A DNA stretch of 33,649 nucleotides. Source: Salinibacteraceae bacterium. Its GTDB lineage: Bacteria > Bacteroidota > Rhodothermia > Rhodothermales > Salinibacteraceae. Below are positions 8,887-20,550 of this stretch, piece by piece. The first letter of the stretch is position 1. Every line of letters starts with the position of its first letter. A program made the position numbers and the translations under genes. The notes below the pieces were generated by a model. It saw only the letters and a list, made by a program, of their open reading frames with translations. It was not told the DNA's origin and did no database searches. Location of the stretch: NCBI GenBank assembly GCA_007124945.1, contig SLED01000158.1, positions 1 through 33,649 of the forward strand. Direction: 5' to 3'.

Positions 8887-8915
8887 GGCGCGCTTCCCCT
8901 CCGCGCCTTCTTTTT
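8887..8915 (+). terminator. intrinsic terminator after the lamin-tail gene
   Basis: GGCGCG (8887-8892) pairs with CGCGCC (8902-8907) around a 9-base loop, followed by TTCTTTTT. It lies 86 bases after the lamin-tail stop and 23 bases before the Fe-S carrier ATG, so it separates the two transcription units or attenuates the downstream gene. Confidence 0.6.
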
Positions 8916-8938
8916 GCAAGCAAACATCTCTTGATTGC

Positions 8939-9298
8939 ATGGCTGTTGCCGACGTAAAAAAAGGCCCTTCCGCCCCAATCGACTTAAGTAACCGCGCAGC
9001 GGACGCCATCCGAAAAATAATGCAGACAAAGGACCTGCCTGATGGCTATGGTCTTCGGGTTGGTGTACGTGGAGGCGGCTGTTCGGGGATGAGCTATATT
9101 CTCGGCTTCGACCGACTTCGCGATGAGGATAAAGCGTATGAGGTGGACGGCATCCCAATCTACGTGGACAAGCGCCACGGCCTCTACCTTATGGGGACGA
9201 CCGTGGACTACCACGACGGACTAAATGCGCGAGGCTTTACGTTCGAAAATCCGAATGCAACTGAAACATGTGGGTGTGGCAGTAGCTTTGCTGCGTAA
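8939..9298 (+). CDS. A-type iron-sulfur cluster carrier (IscA/SufA/ErpA family)
   Basis: 119 residues, cytoplasmic. A-type carriers receive Fe-S clusters from the scaffold and pass them to apo-enzymes. The three conserved cysteines are present: C48 in GGGCSGMSY and C111 and C113 in the C-terminal ETCGCGSSF. Length (105-125 usual) and the FENPNA motif before the CGC also fit. The basic/polar N-terminal extension (MAVADVKKG) is slightly longer than in the shortest homologues. No other isc or suf genes are adjacent, so the assignment to IscA, SufA or ErpA is not possible from context. It follows a terminator and probably has its own promoter or read-through transcription. Confidence 0.93.
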   Translation: MAVADVKKGPSAPIDLSNRAADAIRKIMQTKDLPDGYGLRVGVRGGGCSGMSYILGFDRLRDEDKAYEVDGIPIYVDKRHGLYLMGTTVDYHDGLNARGFTFENPNATETCGCGSSFAA

Positions 9299-9576
9299 CC
9301 TATCGGGCCACGCTCGTATGTGAAAGTGCGCATCCGCGTAGTAACGCGTGGTCGGCATGGCGTAACCATTCAGTTGAGTATCCGGCCGAAGCTGGCCTGG
9401 ACGTGATGAAGGCGGCACAGGGAGGAACTGTGCTGAAAAGGCTCGGGTACATTTGAACAGTGCAACACGCGCGATGCTTATCCGGCAGCATAATTGCATC
9501 GCAACTGTTTCACGATGCGGCACTGAAGTCAGGATCCGCTTATTTTGCAGACTAACGCAGGTAACCCGCTTTGAGT
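9299..9576 (+). other. intergenic region upstream of clpC
   Basis: No gene is supported here. It holds a hairpin with GCACAG (9415-9420) and CTGTGC (9428-9433) around GGAGGAA, and an AT-rich TTATTTTG block (9540-9547) about 30 bases before the clpC ATG that could belong to its promoter. No CIRCE or CtsR-like box was recognised. Confidence 0.35.
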
Positions 9577-12234
<2,658 letters not shown>

Positions 12235-12261
12235 ATGTCCGAGGCACCACAAACGTAAACG

Positions 12262-12300
12262 AAAGCGTCCATTAGTCACCCGACTGATGGGCGCTTTTTT
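12262..12300 (+). terminator. intrinsic terminator of clpC
   Basis: AAAGCGTCCATTAGT pairs with ACTGATGGGCGCTTT (two G-U pairs) around a 5-base loop and runs into TTTTTT at 12295-12300. The convergent gene ends at 12299, inside this structure. On the minus strand the hairpin lacks a T-run, so it mainly serves clpC. Confidence 0.88.
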
Positions 12301-12973
12301 ATGTAGCATTTTCCCGAAGTGAGAGCCCGATCCCGGTCATCGGTCCGACCGCCCTTGTATCCTCCACCCTAAACGGAACCGGTCTGGAGAAACCCGGTCC
12401 AGCAGCCACAAAGGTGTGGAATTCTCCATGTTCGCCACATGGATCAACGTCGCCCGGCAGCTTCTCCAGAAAACCGTGATCGAAATTGGTGCCCAGCAGG
12501 CACGCCGGTATTCTCTCTTCATCGATACTGGTGATGACCACGCGAAAACCGTCGTCGATAACCCTGTGGGCAAGATCCATCGTGTCGTTACTCCAGATCG
12601 GGAAAAGAGGCGTGGCACCAGCACGTTGAATTACGCCTTCGCGATAGCTGCGGACATCTTCAAGATGCAGATCTCCCGCGGCCACGTAGCTCACGCCTTC
12701 GTTAATCAGCGGCTGTAGGGCACCGGCAAAGAGCCGCTCGTACATTTCGTTGCTGGCACCACGTGGCTGCTGCATCGAAATTAGTGGGAGGCCCAGTGAT
12801 TCTGCCTGTGCCCGGATCATCGACTCCGGAGTGCCGTGCATCGTGATCTCATTTTCTGGCTCCCAGAACGTAGAAAGCAACGCGCGCACTCGAACATCTG
12901 CTCGCTCCTGCAAGGCGCGGAGTGCCATCATTGCATCTTTACCTCCGCTCCACAAGACGACCACATTCTTCAT
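12299..12973 (-). CDS. Dph6-related ATP pyrophosphatase (diphthine-ammonia ligase family)
   Basis: 224 residues, cytoplasmic. The family has the N-type ATP pyrophosphatase (PP-loop) fold. Eukaryotic and archaeal Dph6 amidate diphthine on EF-2, but bacteria lack diphthamide, so the bacterial substrate is unknown. Seen: PP-loop LWSGGKDAMMAL (7-18, with A instead of the usual S after KD), the family block EITMHGTPESMIRAQAESLGLP, YVAAGDLHLEDVR, LFPIW and the C-terminal signature CGEHGEFHTFV. No C-terminal RidA-like domains are present, unlike in eukaryotic Dph6. It is convergent with clpC and divergent from tyrA (67 bases between them). Confidence 0.85.
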   Translation of the reverse strand: MKNVVVLWSGGKDAMMALRALQERADVRVRALLSTFWEPENEITMHGTPESMIRAQAESLGLPLISMQQPRGASNEMYERLFAGALQPLINEGVSYVAAGDLHLEDVRSYREGVIQRAGATPLFPIWSNDTMDLAHRVIDDGFRVVITSIDEERIPACLLGTNFDHGFLEKLPGDVDPCGEHGEFHTFVAAGPGFSRPVPFRVEDTRAVGPMTGIGLSLRENAT

Positions 12974-13040
12974 TGTGCGTTGTTACGGCATCTCATAGGT
13001 TACCTCGACGCGCGAACTCATTCACACCTGTTGCTCCGGC

Positions 13041-14129
13041 ATGATCCGCAACATCACCATTATCGGAACCGGTCTGATCGGCGGCTCACTCGGGCTGGCA
13101 TGGAAAGCTGCGCGGGAAGAACTCCAGATTACCGGACTTGATGGTGCGGAGGTGTTGGATAAAGCCCTCAACCGGGGGGCTATTGACAAGGCAGCTGCCT
13201 CACTTGAAGGCGCCGTCGAGAATGCTGATCTGATTGTTCTGGCAACGCCACTGGCTCCGATGGTCCGGCTGTTAACGGAGGTGGCCCCGCTCGTCAGCGA
13301 CGGAATGATCATTACCGACGTCGGCTCTGTCAAGCGGCCTATCGTTGAACACGCGTGGGAGACCCTGCCCGACACGGTGACCTTTGTTGGAGGCCACCCG
13401 ATGGCAGGTAGTGAACGCGGAGGCATTGAGGCGGCCGATCGACTGCTTTTCGAGAATGCCACGTACGTCCTGTGCCCGCCCGAGGACGACGGCTTGCCGG
13501 CTGAGCTCATCGAGCTGATAGAAAGCACCGGCGCTCGGATTCGTCCCATGGCCCCAGACCGACACGACCAGGTGGCGGCTACCGTGAGCCATCTTCCCCA
13601 GCTTGCCGCAGTAGCACTGGCCGGCTATGCCGGGCAACGGCAGGAGCTGGACGCTGCCACCCTTGAGCTCGCTGCAGGCGGTTTCCGCGACCTCACCCGA
13701 GTTGCCTCCTCCCCTTTTGAGATGTGGCGGGACATCCTTACGGCCAATCAGGGGCCTGTCCTGGATGCGCTCGGCGGATTTGCTGCTACCATCCGTACGA
13801 TTCGCAACCGCCTCATTGAGGGCGACACCGAAGAGCTCGCTGCGCTCTTCGATCAGGCCGATGAAGCCCGTACCGCTATTCCCCCACGAGGAAAAGGCTT
13901 TCTCGAACCACTTGCCGATCTGTACGTCAGGGCTGAAGACCGCCCGGGTGAACTCGTCACCCTCACGACGACCCTCGCCGACAACGAAATCAACATAAAA
14001 GAAATCGAGCTCCTGCGCGTTCGCGAGGGTACCGATGGGACGTTCCGGCTCTCCTTTAGAGATACACCGACAGCTGAACGTGCAGCCTCACTGCTTGAAG
14101 AAGCTGGCTTCTCCACCACACTGCCATAA
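13041..14129 (+). CDS. tyrA: prephenate dehydrogenase with ACT domain
   Basis: 362 residues. It oxidatively decarboxylates prephenate to 4-hydroxyphenylpyruvate for tyrosine synthesis. Domains: NAD(P)-binding Rossmann fold at the N-terminus (IGTGLIGGSLGLAW, about 7-20; D34 in TGLDG suggests NAD preference), then LIVLATPL, ITDVGSVK and the catalytic FVGGHPMAGSERGG (His in GGHPMAG). An all-helical dimerisation domain follows, with DRHDQVAATVSHLPQ. A C-terminal ACT domain (about 290-362, LADLYVRAEDRPGELVTLT) suggests tyrosine feedback control. There is no chorismate mutase domain. It stands 69 bases before gcvT on the same strand. Confidence 0.95.
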   Translation: MIRNITIIGTGLIGGSLGLAWKAAREELQITGLDGAEVLDKALNRGAIDKAAASLEGAVENADLIVLATPLAPMVRLLTEVAPLVSDGMIITDVGSVKRPIVEHAWETLPDTVTFVGGHPMAGSERGGIEAADRLLFENATYVLCPPEDDGLPAELIELIESTGARIRPMAPDRHDQVAATVSHLPQLAAVALAGYAGQRQELDAATLELAAGGFRDLTRVASSPFEMWRDILTANQGPVLDALGGFAATIRTIRNRLIEGDTEELAALFDQADEARTAIPPRGKGFLEPLADLYVRAEDRPGELVTLTTTLADNEINIKEIELLRVREGTDGTFRLSFRDTPTAERAASLLEEAGFSTTLP

Positions 14130-14197
14130 GGCACCTCGCCGTCGGTAATCCGTTTTCGCCGACGAATCATTCCCCAACTTCAGTAGACGCGCCGCCC

Positions 14198-15310
14198 ATG
14201 ACCGATCAGTTGAAGAAAACGCCGCTTCATGATACGCACGTTGCCCTTGGAGCCCGCATGATGGGGTTCGGCGGCTATGATATGCCTGTACAGTATTCAG
14301 GTATCATCGACGAACACATGGCCGTGCGTGAGCGAGCCGGGCTCTTTGATGTTAGCCACATGGGCGAGGTGATGGTGCGCGGCCCCAAAGCGTTCGACTT
14401 TCTGCAGCATCTTGTCACCAACGATGTGAGCAAGCTATACGATGGCCGTGCGCTCTACACAGTAATGTGCAACGAAGCCGGTGGCGTGGTTGACGATCTG
14501 CTCGTCTACCGCGTACACAGCGAAGAGTACATGCTGGTCATTAACGCGGCCAACCGCGAGAAGGACGTCGAATGGATGAGGACCCATAATCCGATGGATG
14601 CTGAGCTTGCAGATCTGTCGGATGAGATTGCGCTGCTCGCCATTCAAGGACCCGAGGCCATTGAGCTTGTACAGTCACTTACCGACGAGCCGGTCAGCGA
14701 TCTGAAATTCTACCACTTTCTTGAGGCCCGCGAGGGCGGGTTTCAAGGCGTCGACTGGGCGCTTCTCTCCCGCACCGGATACACGGGTGAACCCGGACTT
14801 GAGGTCTACTGTAAGGCGAGCGATGCTCCCGAGCTCTGGGAGCGGCTGCTTGATGCTGGAGAAGATCGCGGGCTGCTTCCCTGCGGCCTGGGTGCACGAG
14901 ACACGCTTCGCCTTGAGGCAGGGCTCTGCCTCTACGGCAATGACCTGGATGAAGAAACGAATCCCCTGGCTGCCGGACTCGGTTGGCTGATTAAGCTCGA
15001 TAAAGGTCCTTTCATCGGAAAGGAAGCACTTGCCGAAATTAAAGAGCAGGGACCGGCCGAGAAGCTCGTTGGTTTTGTGATGAACGAACGCGGTATTCCG
15101 CGCACGGGCTATGCGCTACAGAATGCATCCGAGAAGATCATCGGTCGCGTAACGAGCGGCTCACAATCCCCCGTACTGGAGGCCGGGATCGGCCTCGGAT
15201 ACGTGCAAAACGACGCGGCATACACCGCACCGGGAGCCACCGTGCACGTTAGCATGCGCGGTCGTCCCCGAAAGGCAACCGTTACAAAGCCTCCCTTTCA
15301 CAAGAAATAA
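14198..15310 (+). CDS. gcvT: aminomethyltransferase, glycine cleavage T protein
   Basis: 370 residues. GcvT transfers the aminomethyl group from lipoylated H protein to tetrahydrofolate, giving 5,10-methylene-THF and ammonia. Family blocks seen: [24 protein letters not shown] near the N-terminus, [14 protein letters not shown] (about 49-62), the VTNDV region, [35 protein letters not shown] with the folate-pocket glutamate, [20 protein letters not shown], and a C-terminal barrel with [20 protein letters not shown]. Length is normal (360-375). No gcvH or gcvP is adjacent in this window. Confidence 0.96.
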   Translation: MTDQLKKTPLHDTHVALGARMMGFGGYDMPVQYSGIIDEHMAVRERAGLFDVSHMGEVMVRGPKAFDFLQHLVTNDVSKLYDGRALYTVMCNEAGGVVDDLLVYRVHSEEYMLVINAANREKDVEWMRTHNPMDAELADLSDEIALLAIQGPEAIELVQSLTDEPVSDLKFYHFLEAREGGFQGVDWALLSRTGYTGEPGLEVYCKASDAPELWERLLDAGEDRGLLPCGLGARDTLRLEAGLCLYGNDLDEETNPLAAGLGWLIKLDKGPFIGKEALAEIKEQGPAEKLVGFVMNERGIPRTGYALQNASEKIIGRVTSGSQSPVLEAGIGLGYVQNDAAYTAPGATVHVSMRGRPRKATVTKPPFHKK

Positions 15311-15419
15311 CCGGCATTCTGCGGGCTACGCAATCGTCCGTGTGGTATCTTGTACCGCGCTCAGGCATCGTCCCATAGTTAACCGGAGTCTACCCACCTT
15401 TACCCTACTCCCACCTTCG

Positions 15420-16160
15420 ATGGATATCGACGTATTTCTTACAAGTCAGGGCGTATCCGAGGAGGACGTCCGTGGTCGAACGGTGGTGATCATCGACGTG
15501 CTGCGGGCTTCGTCGACGATACTTACCGCACTCCACCACGGAGCACGGGCCGTGATTCCCGTTCCTGATATGGAGGAAGCCGGTCGCATAGCATCCAACA
15601 TGGATCCGTCGGTGTACCTCCTTGGAGGCGAGCGTAAAGGCGATCGCATTGACGGCTATCACCTTGGGAATTCACCTCTGGAGTACACCGAGGAGCAGGT
15701 TACGGGTAAGACCATCATTTTGAATACAACCAACGGCACCGTAGCGATCGGACGCGCTGAAGGTGCCGCTTATCTGACGGTGGGTTCATTTCTGAACGCC
15801 TCAGCTGTCGTGGATTTCATACGGGAGAAAGAGAAAGACGCCACGCTAATCTGCGCCGGGCACCAGCAACGGGCTTCGCTGGAAGACACCCTGTGTGCCG
15901 GCCTGCTGCTGGATAAACTGTGGAATGGGGAACGACGCGGCGGCATTTCGGATACCGCTCATATCGCCCACACGCAATACGTGCAGGATGTTAACACTCT
16001 GCAGCACACGCTGCGTAGTGGTGCGCATGCTCGCGCGCTGCAATCTAAAGGGTACGAGGCAGATGTAGAATACGCCGTTCAGCAAGATTCGGTACCGCTC
16101 GTACCCGACTATATCGACAACCGCCTTGTAGCACCCCCCAGAGCATCGGGCGGGAAGTAA
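15420..16160 (+). CDS. comB: ComB-family phosphatase (2-phosphosulfolactate phosphatase-like)
   Basis: 246 residues. The family's characterised archaeal member hydrolyses 2-phosphosulfolactate in coenzyme M synthesis; many bacteria without coenzyme M carry homologues of uncertain role. Seen: TVVIIDVLRASSTILTALHHGA (near 23-44), LLGGERKGDRIDGYHLGNSPLEY (near 76-98), IILNTTNGTVAI, and a CAGHQQRASLEDTLCAG block. The ATG at 15420 is chosen because MDIDVFL is the family start. A GTG at 15342 would add 26 residues of no family character. No other coenzyme M or sulfonate genes are visible, so the substrate is open. Confidence 0.86.
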   Translation: MDIDVFLTSQGVSEEDVRGRTVVIIDVLRASSTILTALHHGARAVIPVPDMEEAGRIASNMDPSVYLLGGERKGDRIDGYHLGNSPLEYTEEQVTGKTIILNTTNGTVAIGRAEGAAYLTVGSFLNASAVVDFIREKEKDATLICAGHQQRASLEDTLCAGLLLDKLWNGERRGGISDTAHIAHTQYVQDVNTLQHTLRSGAHARALQSKGYEADVEYAVQQDSVPLVPDYIDNRLVAPPRASGGK

Positions 16161-16174
16161 CACTCTCCCGTCGG

Positions 16175-16205
16175 TTGGAATGCTGAACTCTGCGTTGTAC
16201 CTTTG
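16175..16205 (+). promoter_or_regulatory. Bacteroidota-type promoter upstream of ftsK
   Basis: TTG (16175-16177) and TACCTTTG (16198-16205) are spaced by 20 bases, matching the TTTG-N19/20-TAnnTTTG promoter of Bacteroidota. The -7 element ends 5 bases before the ftsK ATG, so the transcript would start at or very near the start codon. Confidence 0.55.
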
Positions 16206-16210
16206 AGGAC

Positions 16211-18757
16211 ATGGCTGCTCGCAAAAAAAGTAAAAATGATTCTGGCGGAGGCTTTATCTCCGATCAGCGCAGGCTGGAGATTCTCGGCCTGCTGATTATG
16301 GGTCTGGCTCTGCTGCTCTCTCTTGCAGTGGTTACCTACAGCCCCGCCGATGATGAACTGCTCGCCGACACGTCCATCTGGGCGGCACTCAGTCCGGGTG
16401 GCGGTGGCGACGTGCATAACTGGGGCGGCCACCTTGGGGCGCTGATAGCAAGCGCGCTCGTACCCAGCTTTCTCGGGTACTGCTCGATGATTCTCCTCGG
16501 GCTTCTCTTCGCCTGGGGATATGTCACATTCCGGAACCGGAAAACCGTCTACCTCCCGCTACTTACGGTGCTATTGGGCGTCGGGGCGTTCATTGTGGCG
16601 ACTGTAATCGGGTGGTTCGGCCAGAGCCTCACCGCTGATGTCCACGCCTGGAGCGGGGCCCTTGGCTACGGTCTGGCTGGATGGCTGCAGCACGTACTCG
16701 GCGCTGTGGGCTCGTTCCTTATCCTTGGCCTTCTTCTGCTCGTTACTCTGCTGATGATCGTGGATCACGATATCCAGCGCTCGATCGACCGACTGGAGAA
16801 CGGCTTTTCCGCTCTGCGCGACGGCTTCTCGTCGTGGACGGAGAATATCAAGGAGCGCCAGGCAGAGCGCCGTCAGGAACGCGCCGAAGCACGTAAAGAG
16901 CGGCGCGAAGACAAACAATCTGAGCAAAAGGACGCTACCACTCCTGCCTCATCCGAGCCGGAGCGCAAGCGCACTTCCTCATCCGCTGCGCCTGATCGCA
17001 CCGATGCAGACTTTCAGCCCTACCGCGGTGGCCCCAGGGTCAACGATCTCTACCGACCCGATTCTGATAGCAAGCCGTCTCAGCCCTCTCCTCCATCGGA
17101 GACCCCACGCCCGGCACCTGCTACCTCCTCATCCAACGGTACCGCTGAGTCTGCACCCGAGGAGACCCAGAGTGCAGAGGACGATGGGCTCGAGCTCAAG
17201 GTCCATGAGCGTGTCGAAGAAGAGAAAGCGGAGAAGCAGCTTCGGGCGGAAGATGCGCCGTCCGATCAGGCACCATACGCGTTTCCTGCGCTTGATCTTC
17301 TGGACGAGCCGGACTACAAAGGACCCCGCGTCGATCAGCAGGAGCTGGAGCAAAACAAGGACACGCTGCTGGATAAACTGGAGACCTACAATATCGAGAT
17401 CTCCAACATCGAAGCCATTCCGGGCCCTACAGTAACCCGTTATGAGCTCACGCCGGCGCCGGGCGTCAAGGTTAGCCGCATCAAGTCGCTTGAGGACGAC
17501 CTCGCGATGGCGATGGCGGCGCAGAGCATCCGCATGATCGCACCGATTCCCGGTAAGTCGGCAGTAGGTGTAGAGGTCCCCAACCGCAACCGGGAGCTCG
17601 TTCGCATCCACGATATCATCTCGACGGCGAAGTTTCAGGAGTCGAAGCACTTGCTACCCATCGCGATGGGTAAGACCATTGAGGGCGAGGTGTACCTGAT
17701 TGACCTCGCCAAGATGCCGCACTTGCTAATTGCAGGCGCCACCGGTTCGGGTAAATCGGTCGGATTGAACAACCTGATCATCGGGCTGATCTATGCCTGT
17801 CACCCACGCGATCTGAAGTTCGTGATGATCGATCCCAAGAAAATTGAGTTGCAGCAGTACGGCGGACTGATCGAGCACTATCTCGCTATTCCGGATGACC
17901 TGGAAGATCCGATTACGACTGACTTTGAGGAGGCGCTGGGCGTTCTCAAAAGCTGTGAGAAGGAGATGGAGCGACGGTACGACCTGCTCTCGAAAGGTAG
18001 CGCGCGTTCCATCACCGAGTACAACCAGCGCATTGCTGATGGCAAGCTCGACACCGACGATGACCATAAGCATCTGCCCTACATCGTGGTAGTGGTTGAT
18101 GAACTCGCCGACCTGATGATGACCGCGGGCAAGGACATTGAAGGGCCCATCACACGCCTGGCACAGATGGCCCGTGCCGTGGGCATCCACCTTGTGCTCG
18201 CCACGCAACGACCGTCCACCGACGTTATCACTGGTCTGATCAAGGCCAACTTCCCCGCACGCATCGCCTATCAGGTGCCCTCGCGGATAGACTCTCGTAC
18301 AATCCTGGACGTGGGCGGCGCCGAAGGGTTGGTCGGAAATGGTGATATGCTCTACATGCGCGGCAACTTCTTGACCCGCCTCCAGGCGCCCTTTATCTCC
18401 GGCGAAGAGGTAAATCGCGTGGTAGACCATGTCGCATCGCAAACGCGCCGCGGGCCATACCTCCTTCCTCCTGCTGAAGAAAACACGGACAGCGAGCTTG
18501 CGACTGCGCTCGGCGTCGAAGACACCGACGAGCTGTTCGACAAAGCAGCCCGCATCATCGTGCAGCATCAGCAAGGCTCCGTTTCGTTGCTGCAGCGCAA
18601 ACTGGCCGTCGGATACACGCGTGCGGCCCGCATCGTCGATCAGCTTGAAGAAGCCGGCGTGGTGGGCCCGTTTGTGGGCTCGAAAGCTCGCGATGTGCTG
18701 GTCGGAGATCTTGACGAACTCAACGACTTCCTGAACGCCCGACAAGAGGATTCCTGA
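16211..18757 (+). CDS. ftsK: DNA translocase FtsK
   Basis: 848 residues. FtsK pumps chromosomal DNA through the closing septum and helps dimer resolution. Seen: an N-terminal membrane domain with about four helices (roughly 22-45, 78-102, 113-137 and 155-185); a charged, Pro/Ser-rich linker (about 215-350); the alpha domain (LETYNIEISN, PGPTVTRYEL); the beta motor with Walker A GATGSGKS (509-516), FVMIDPKKIELQQY and the DELADLMM Walker B; TQRPSTDVITGLIKANFPARIAYQV; and the C-terminal gamma winged helix (about 770-845, VSLLQRKLAVGYTRAARIVDQLEEAG) that reads KOPS-type polar sequences. The linker is moderate in length. purK starts 6 bases after the stop, so it is likely co-transcribed. Confidence 0.97.
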   Translation: MAARKKSKNDSGGGFISDQRRLEILGLLIMGLALLLSLAVVTYSPADDELLADTSIWAALSPGGGGDVHNWGGHLGALIASALVPSFLGYCSMILLGLLFAWGYVTFRNRKTVYLPLLTVLLGVGAFIVATVIGWFGQSLTADVHAWSGALGYGLAGWLQHVLGAVGSFLILGLLLLVTLLMIVDHDIQRSIDRLENGFSALRDGFSSWTENIKERQAERRQERAEARKERREDKQSEQKDATTPASSEPERKRTSSSAAPDRTDADFQPYRGGPRVNDLYRPDSDSKPSQPSPPSETPRPAPATSSSNGTAESAPEETQSAEDDGLELKVHERVEEEKAEKQLRAEDAPSDQAPYAFPALDLLDEPDYKGPRVDQQELEQNKDTLLDKLETYNIEISNIEAIPGPTVTRYELTPAPGVKVSRIKSLEDDLAMAMAAQSIRMIAPIPGKSAVGVEVPNRNRELVRIHDIISTAKFQESKHLLPIAMGKTIEGEVYLIDLAKMPHLLIAGATGSGKSVGLNNLIIGLIYACHPRDLKFVMIDPKKIELQQYGGLIEHYLAIPDDLEDPITTDFEEALGVLKSCEKEMERRYDLLSKGSARSITEYNQRIADGKLDTDDDHKHLPYIVVVVDELADLMMTAGKDIEGPITRLAQMARAVGIHLVLATQRPSTDVITGLIKANFPARIAYQVPSRIDSRTILDVGGAEGLVGNGDMLYMRGNFLTRLQAPFISGEEVNRVVDHVASQTRRGPYLLPPAEENTDSELATALGVEDTDELFDKAARIIVQHQQGSVSLLQRKLAVGYTRAARIVDQLEEAGVVGPFVGSKARDVLVGDLDELNDFLNARQEDS

Positions 18758-18763
18758 CGCTAC

Positions 18764-19909
18764 ATGCCGACCTTCACCGACGACCACTTCCCCACCCTCG
18801 GTATCCTTGGAGGCGGACAACTGGGCCGCATGTTGGCTCTGGCAGCAATTCCGATGGGGGTACACGTTCGCCTGCTCTCACCCAAACCCGCGGGTCCCAT
18901 GCGGGATGTTGGGGAAGCCATCGTGGCTGACTGGAACGATCCTGACGTCCTCCGCGATTTCGCTGCACCCTGCGATGCAGTAACGGTTGAAAGTGAATGG
19001 GCACCTGCTGACCGGCTGTTGGACGCCATGCCCGAAGCGGTCGTCTGGCCTCGCCCGGAGACGATCAACCTGATTCGCCACAAGGGCACGCAGAAGGAAG
19101 CCCTCCGCGATGCCGGCCTCCCGATGCCTTCGTTTGAACGATGCACTACCGTGGAGGAAGCCATCAGTGCTGCGAACCAGTTTGGCTTCCCCGCCCTCCT
19201 GAAGCAATTTGAGGGCTCATACGATGGCTATGGTAACGCTACGGTTCGCTCGGAGGAGGATATCCGCGCAGCGTGGAGCGACCTTGCGGCAGAAGACGGG
19301 CTGCTCGTGGAGGCCTTTGCCCCGTTCGTGCGTGAACTCGCCGTTCTGATCGCCCGTCGACCCGACGGGGACAGCGTCACCTATCCCGTAGCCTTTACGC
19401 TGCAGGAGGATCACCGGTGCAAACGGGTTGAGGTACCTGCCACCGTTTCAGATAGTGTATGGCGAAAAGCACAAGAAGTGGCGCGCGAGGCCGTTGAAGT
19501 GGTAAATGGCGTGGGTATAACAGCGGTAGAACTTTTCGAGATGGCAGATGGGAACGTTCTCGTAAATGAACTCGCTCCACGCCCGCATAATACGGGCCAC
19601 TATTCCATTGAAGGGTGCGTGACCTCCCAGTTTGAGAATCACGTGCGGGCTGTACTCGGTCTGCCCCTGGCCAGTCCGGAGCTGCGCGACCCCGTGGCGG
19701 TTATGACTAACGTGCTCGGTATGCGCGAAGGCCTTGCCCGGCCGGAGGGCTGGCGCGAAGCGCTGGGCGTGCCCGGTGCTGCCGTTCATATTTACGGCAA
19801 GCCCGATGTGCGCCCCGAGCGCAAACTCGGCCATGTGACGGTTACCGGTCGTGACCGAGCATCCGTGCGCGCACGCGCCGAACGAGCAGCCGAGTACCTC
19901 AAGTTGTAG
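18764..19909 (+). CDS. purK: N5-carboxyaminoimidazole ribonucleotide synthase
   Basis: 381 residues. PurK makes N5-CAIR from AIR, bicarbonate and ATP in purine synthesis. It has the ATP-grasp layout: LGILGGGQLGRMLALAA (about 9-25), VESEWAPADRLLDA, RHKGTQKEALRDAGLP, FPALLKQFEGSYDGYGN (ATP lysine), a central hinge with VEAFAPFVRELAVLIAR, and the ATP/metal region ELFEMADGNVLVNELAPRPHNTGHYSIEGC. Start immediately after ftsK; the partner purE follows 91 bases later. Confidence 0.96.
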   Translation: MPTFTDDHFPTLGILGGGQLGRMLALAAIPMGVHVRLLSPKPAGPMRDVGEAIVADWNDPDVLRDFAAPCDAVTVESEWAPADRLLDAMPEAVVWPRPETINLIRHKGTQKEALRDAGLPMPSFERCTTVEEAISAANQFGFPALLKQFEGSYDGYGNATVRSEEDIRAAWSDLAAEDGLLVEAFAPFVRELAVLIARRPDGDSVTYPVAFTLQEDHRCKRVEVPATVSDSVWRKAQEVAREAVEVVNGVGITAVELFEMADGNVLVNELAPRPHNTGHYSIEGCVTSQFENHVRAVLGLPLASPELRDPVAVMTNVLGMREGLARPEGWREALGVPGAAVHIYGKPDVRPERKLGHVTVTGRDRASVRARAERAAEYLKL

Positions 19910-20000
19910 ATTAGCGTGCCACCAAAATGCAACGCGGGAGTGCGTCTAAAAACCCCAAACTATGAGTGAGCCACATCACAGCTTATCCACCTCTTTATCC

Positions 20001-20495
20001 ATGTCTTCCCCGATCGTAGGCGTTGCCATGGGCAGCGAGTCAGACCTTCCGACCATGCAAGACGCGGTTGATGTACTGCGTGAGTTCGAAGTGCCGTTTG
20101 AGGTACGCGTGCTCTCCGCCCACCGTACACCGAAGCGGATGCTATCCTACGCGGAGCAAGCCCGAGGGCGTGGTCTTAAAGTTCTGATCGGAGGGGCAGG
20201 TGGTGCCGCCCACTTGCCGGGCATGATGGCAGCGGCAACCACGCTGCCTGTGATTGGTGTCCCCGTCAAATCAAGCAAGCTCAGTGGTATGGACTCCCTC
20301 CTCTCCGTCGTTCAGATGCCGAAGGGCGTCCCCGTGGCGACTGTCGCCATCGACGGCGCCGCAAACGCCGCCCTGCTGGCCATCCAGATCCTTTCCGTCA
20401 GCGACTCCGCACTATCCCGAAAGCTTGACGAGTACAAGGAGAACCTGATCCAGAAAGTCGACGGGATGGATGCGCGGGTACAGGACGTGACGTAA
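20001..20495 (+). CDS. purE: N5-carboxyaminoimidazole ribonucleotide mutase
   Basis: 164 residues. PurE (class I) moves the carboxyl of N5-CAIR to C4, giving CAIR, the step after PurK. Seen: [13 protein letters not shown] at the N-terminus, [15 protein letters not shown] (catalytic His in SAHRTP), [18 protein letters not shown] and [32 protein letters not shown]. The [11 protein letters not shown] loop and the PurK partner mark the class I mutase. The ATG at 20001 gives the usual length. An ATG at 19962 would add 13 residues ([13 protein letters not shown]) of low complexity. Confidence 0.93.
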   Translation: MSSPIVGVAMGSESDLPTMQDAVDVLREFEVPFEVRVLSAHRTPKRMLSYAEQARGRGLKVLIGGAGGAAHLPGMMAAATTLPVIGVPVKSSKLSGMDSLLSVVQMPKGVPVATVAIDGAANAALLAIQILSVSDSALSRKLDEYKENLIQKVDGMDARVQDVT

Positions 20496-20550
20496 ATCGA
20501 CACGCATGAGGTCGTACGCCCCTATCTCGAAACGGTGCGCCCGAATGGCG

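Noticed and set aside
9415-9433. Hairpin upstream of clpC as a heat-shock operator
   Set aside because: It does not resemble CIRCE or CtsR boxes and is 140 bases from the start, so no regulator is claimed.
17726-18865. Long minus-strand frame of 379 codons opposite ftsK
   Set aside because: It is a shadow of the GC-rich ftsK/purK coding strand and resembles no family.
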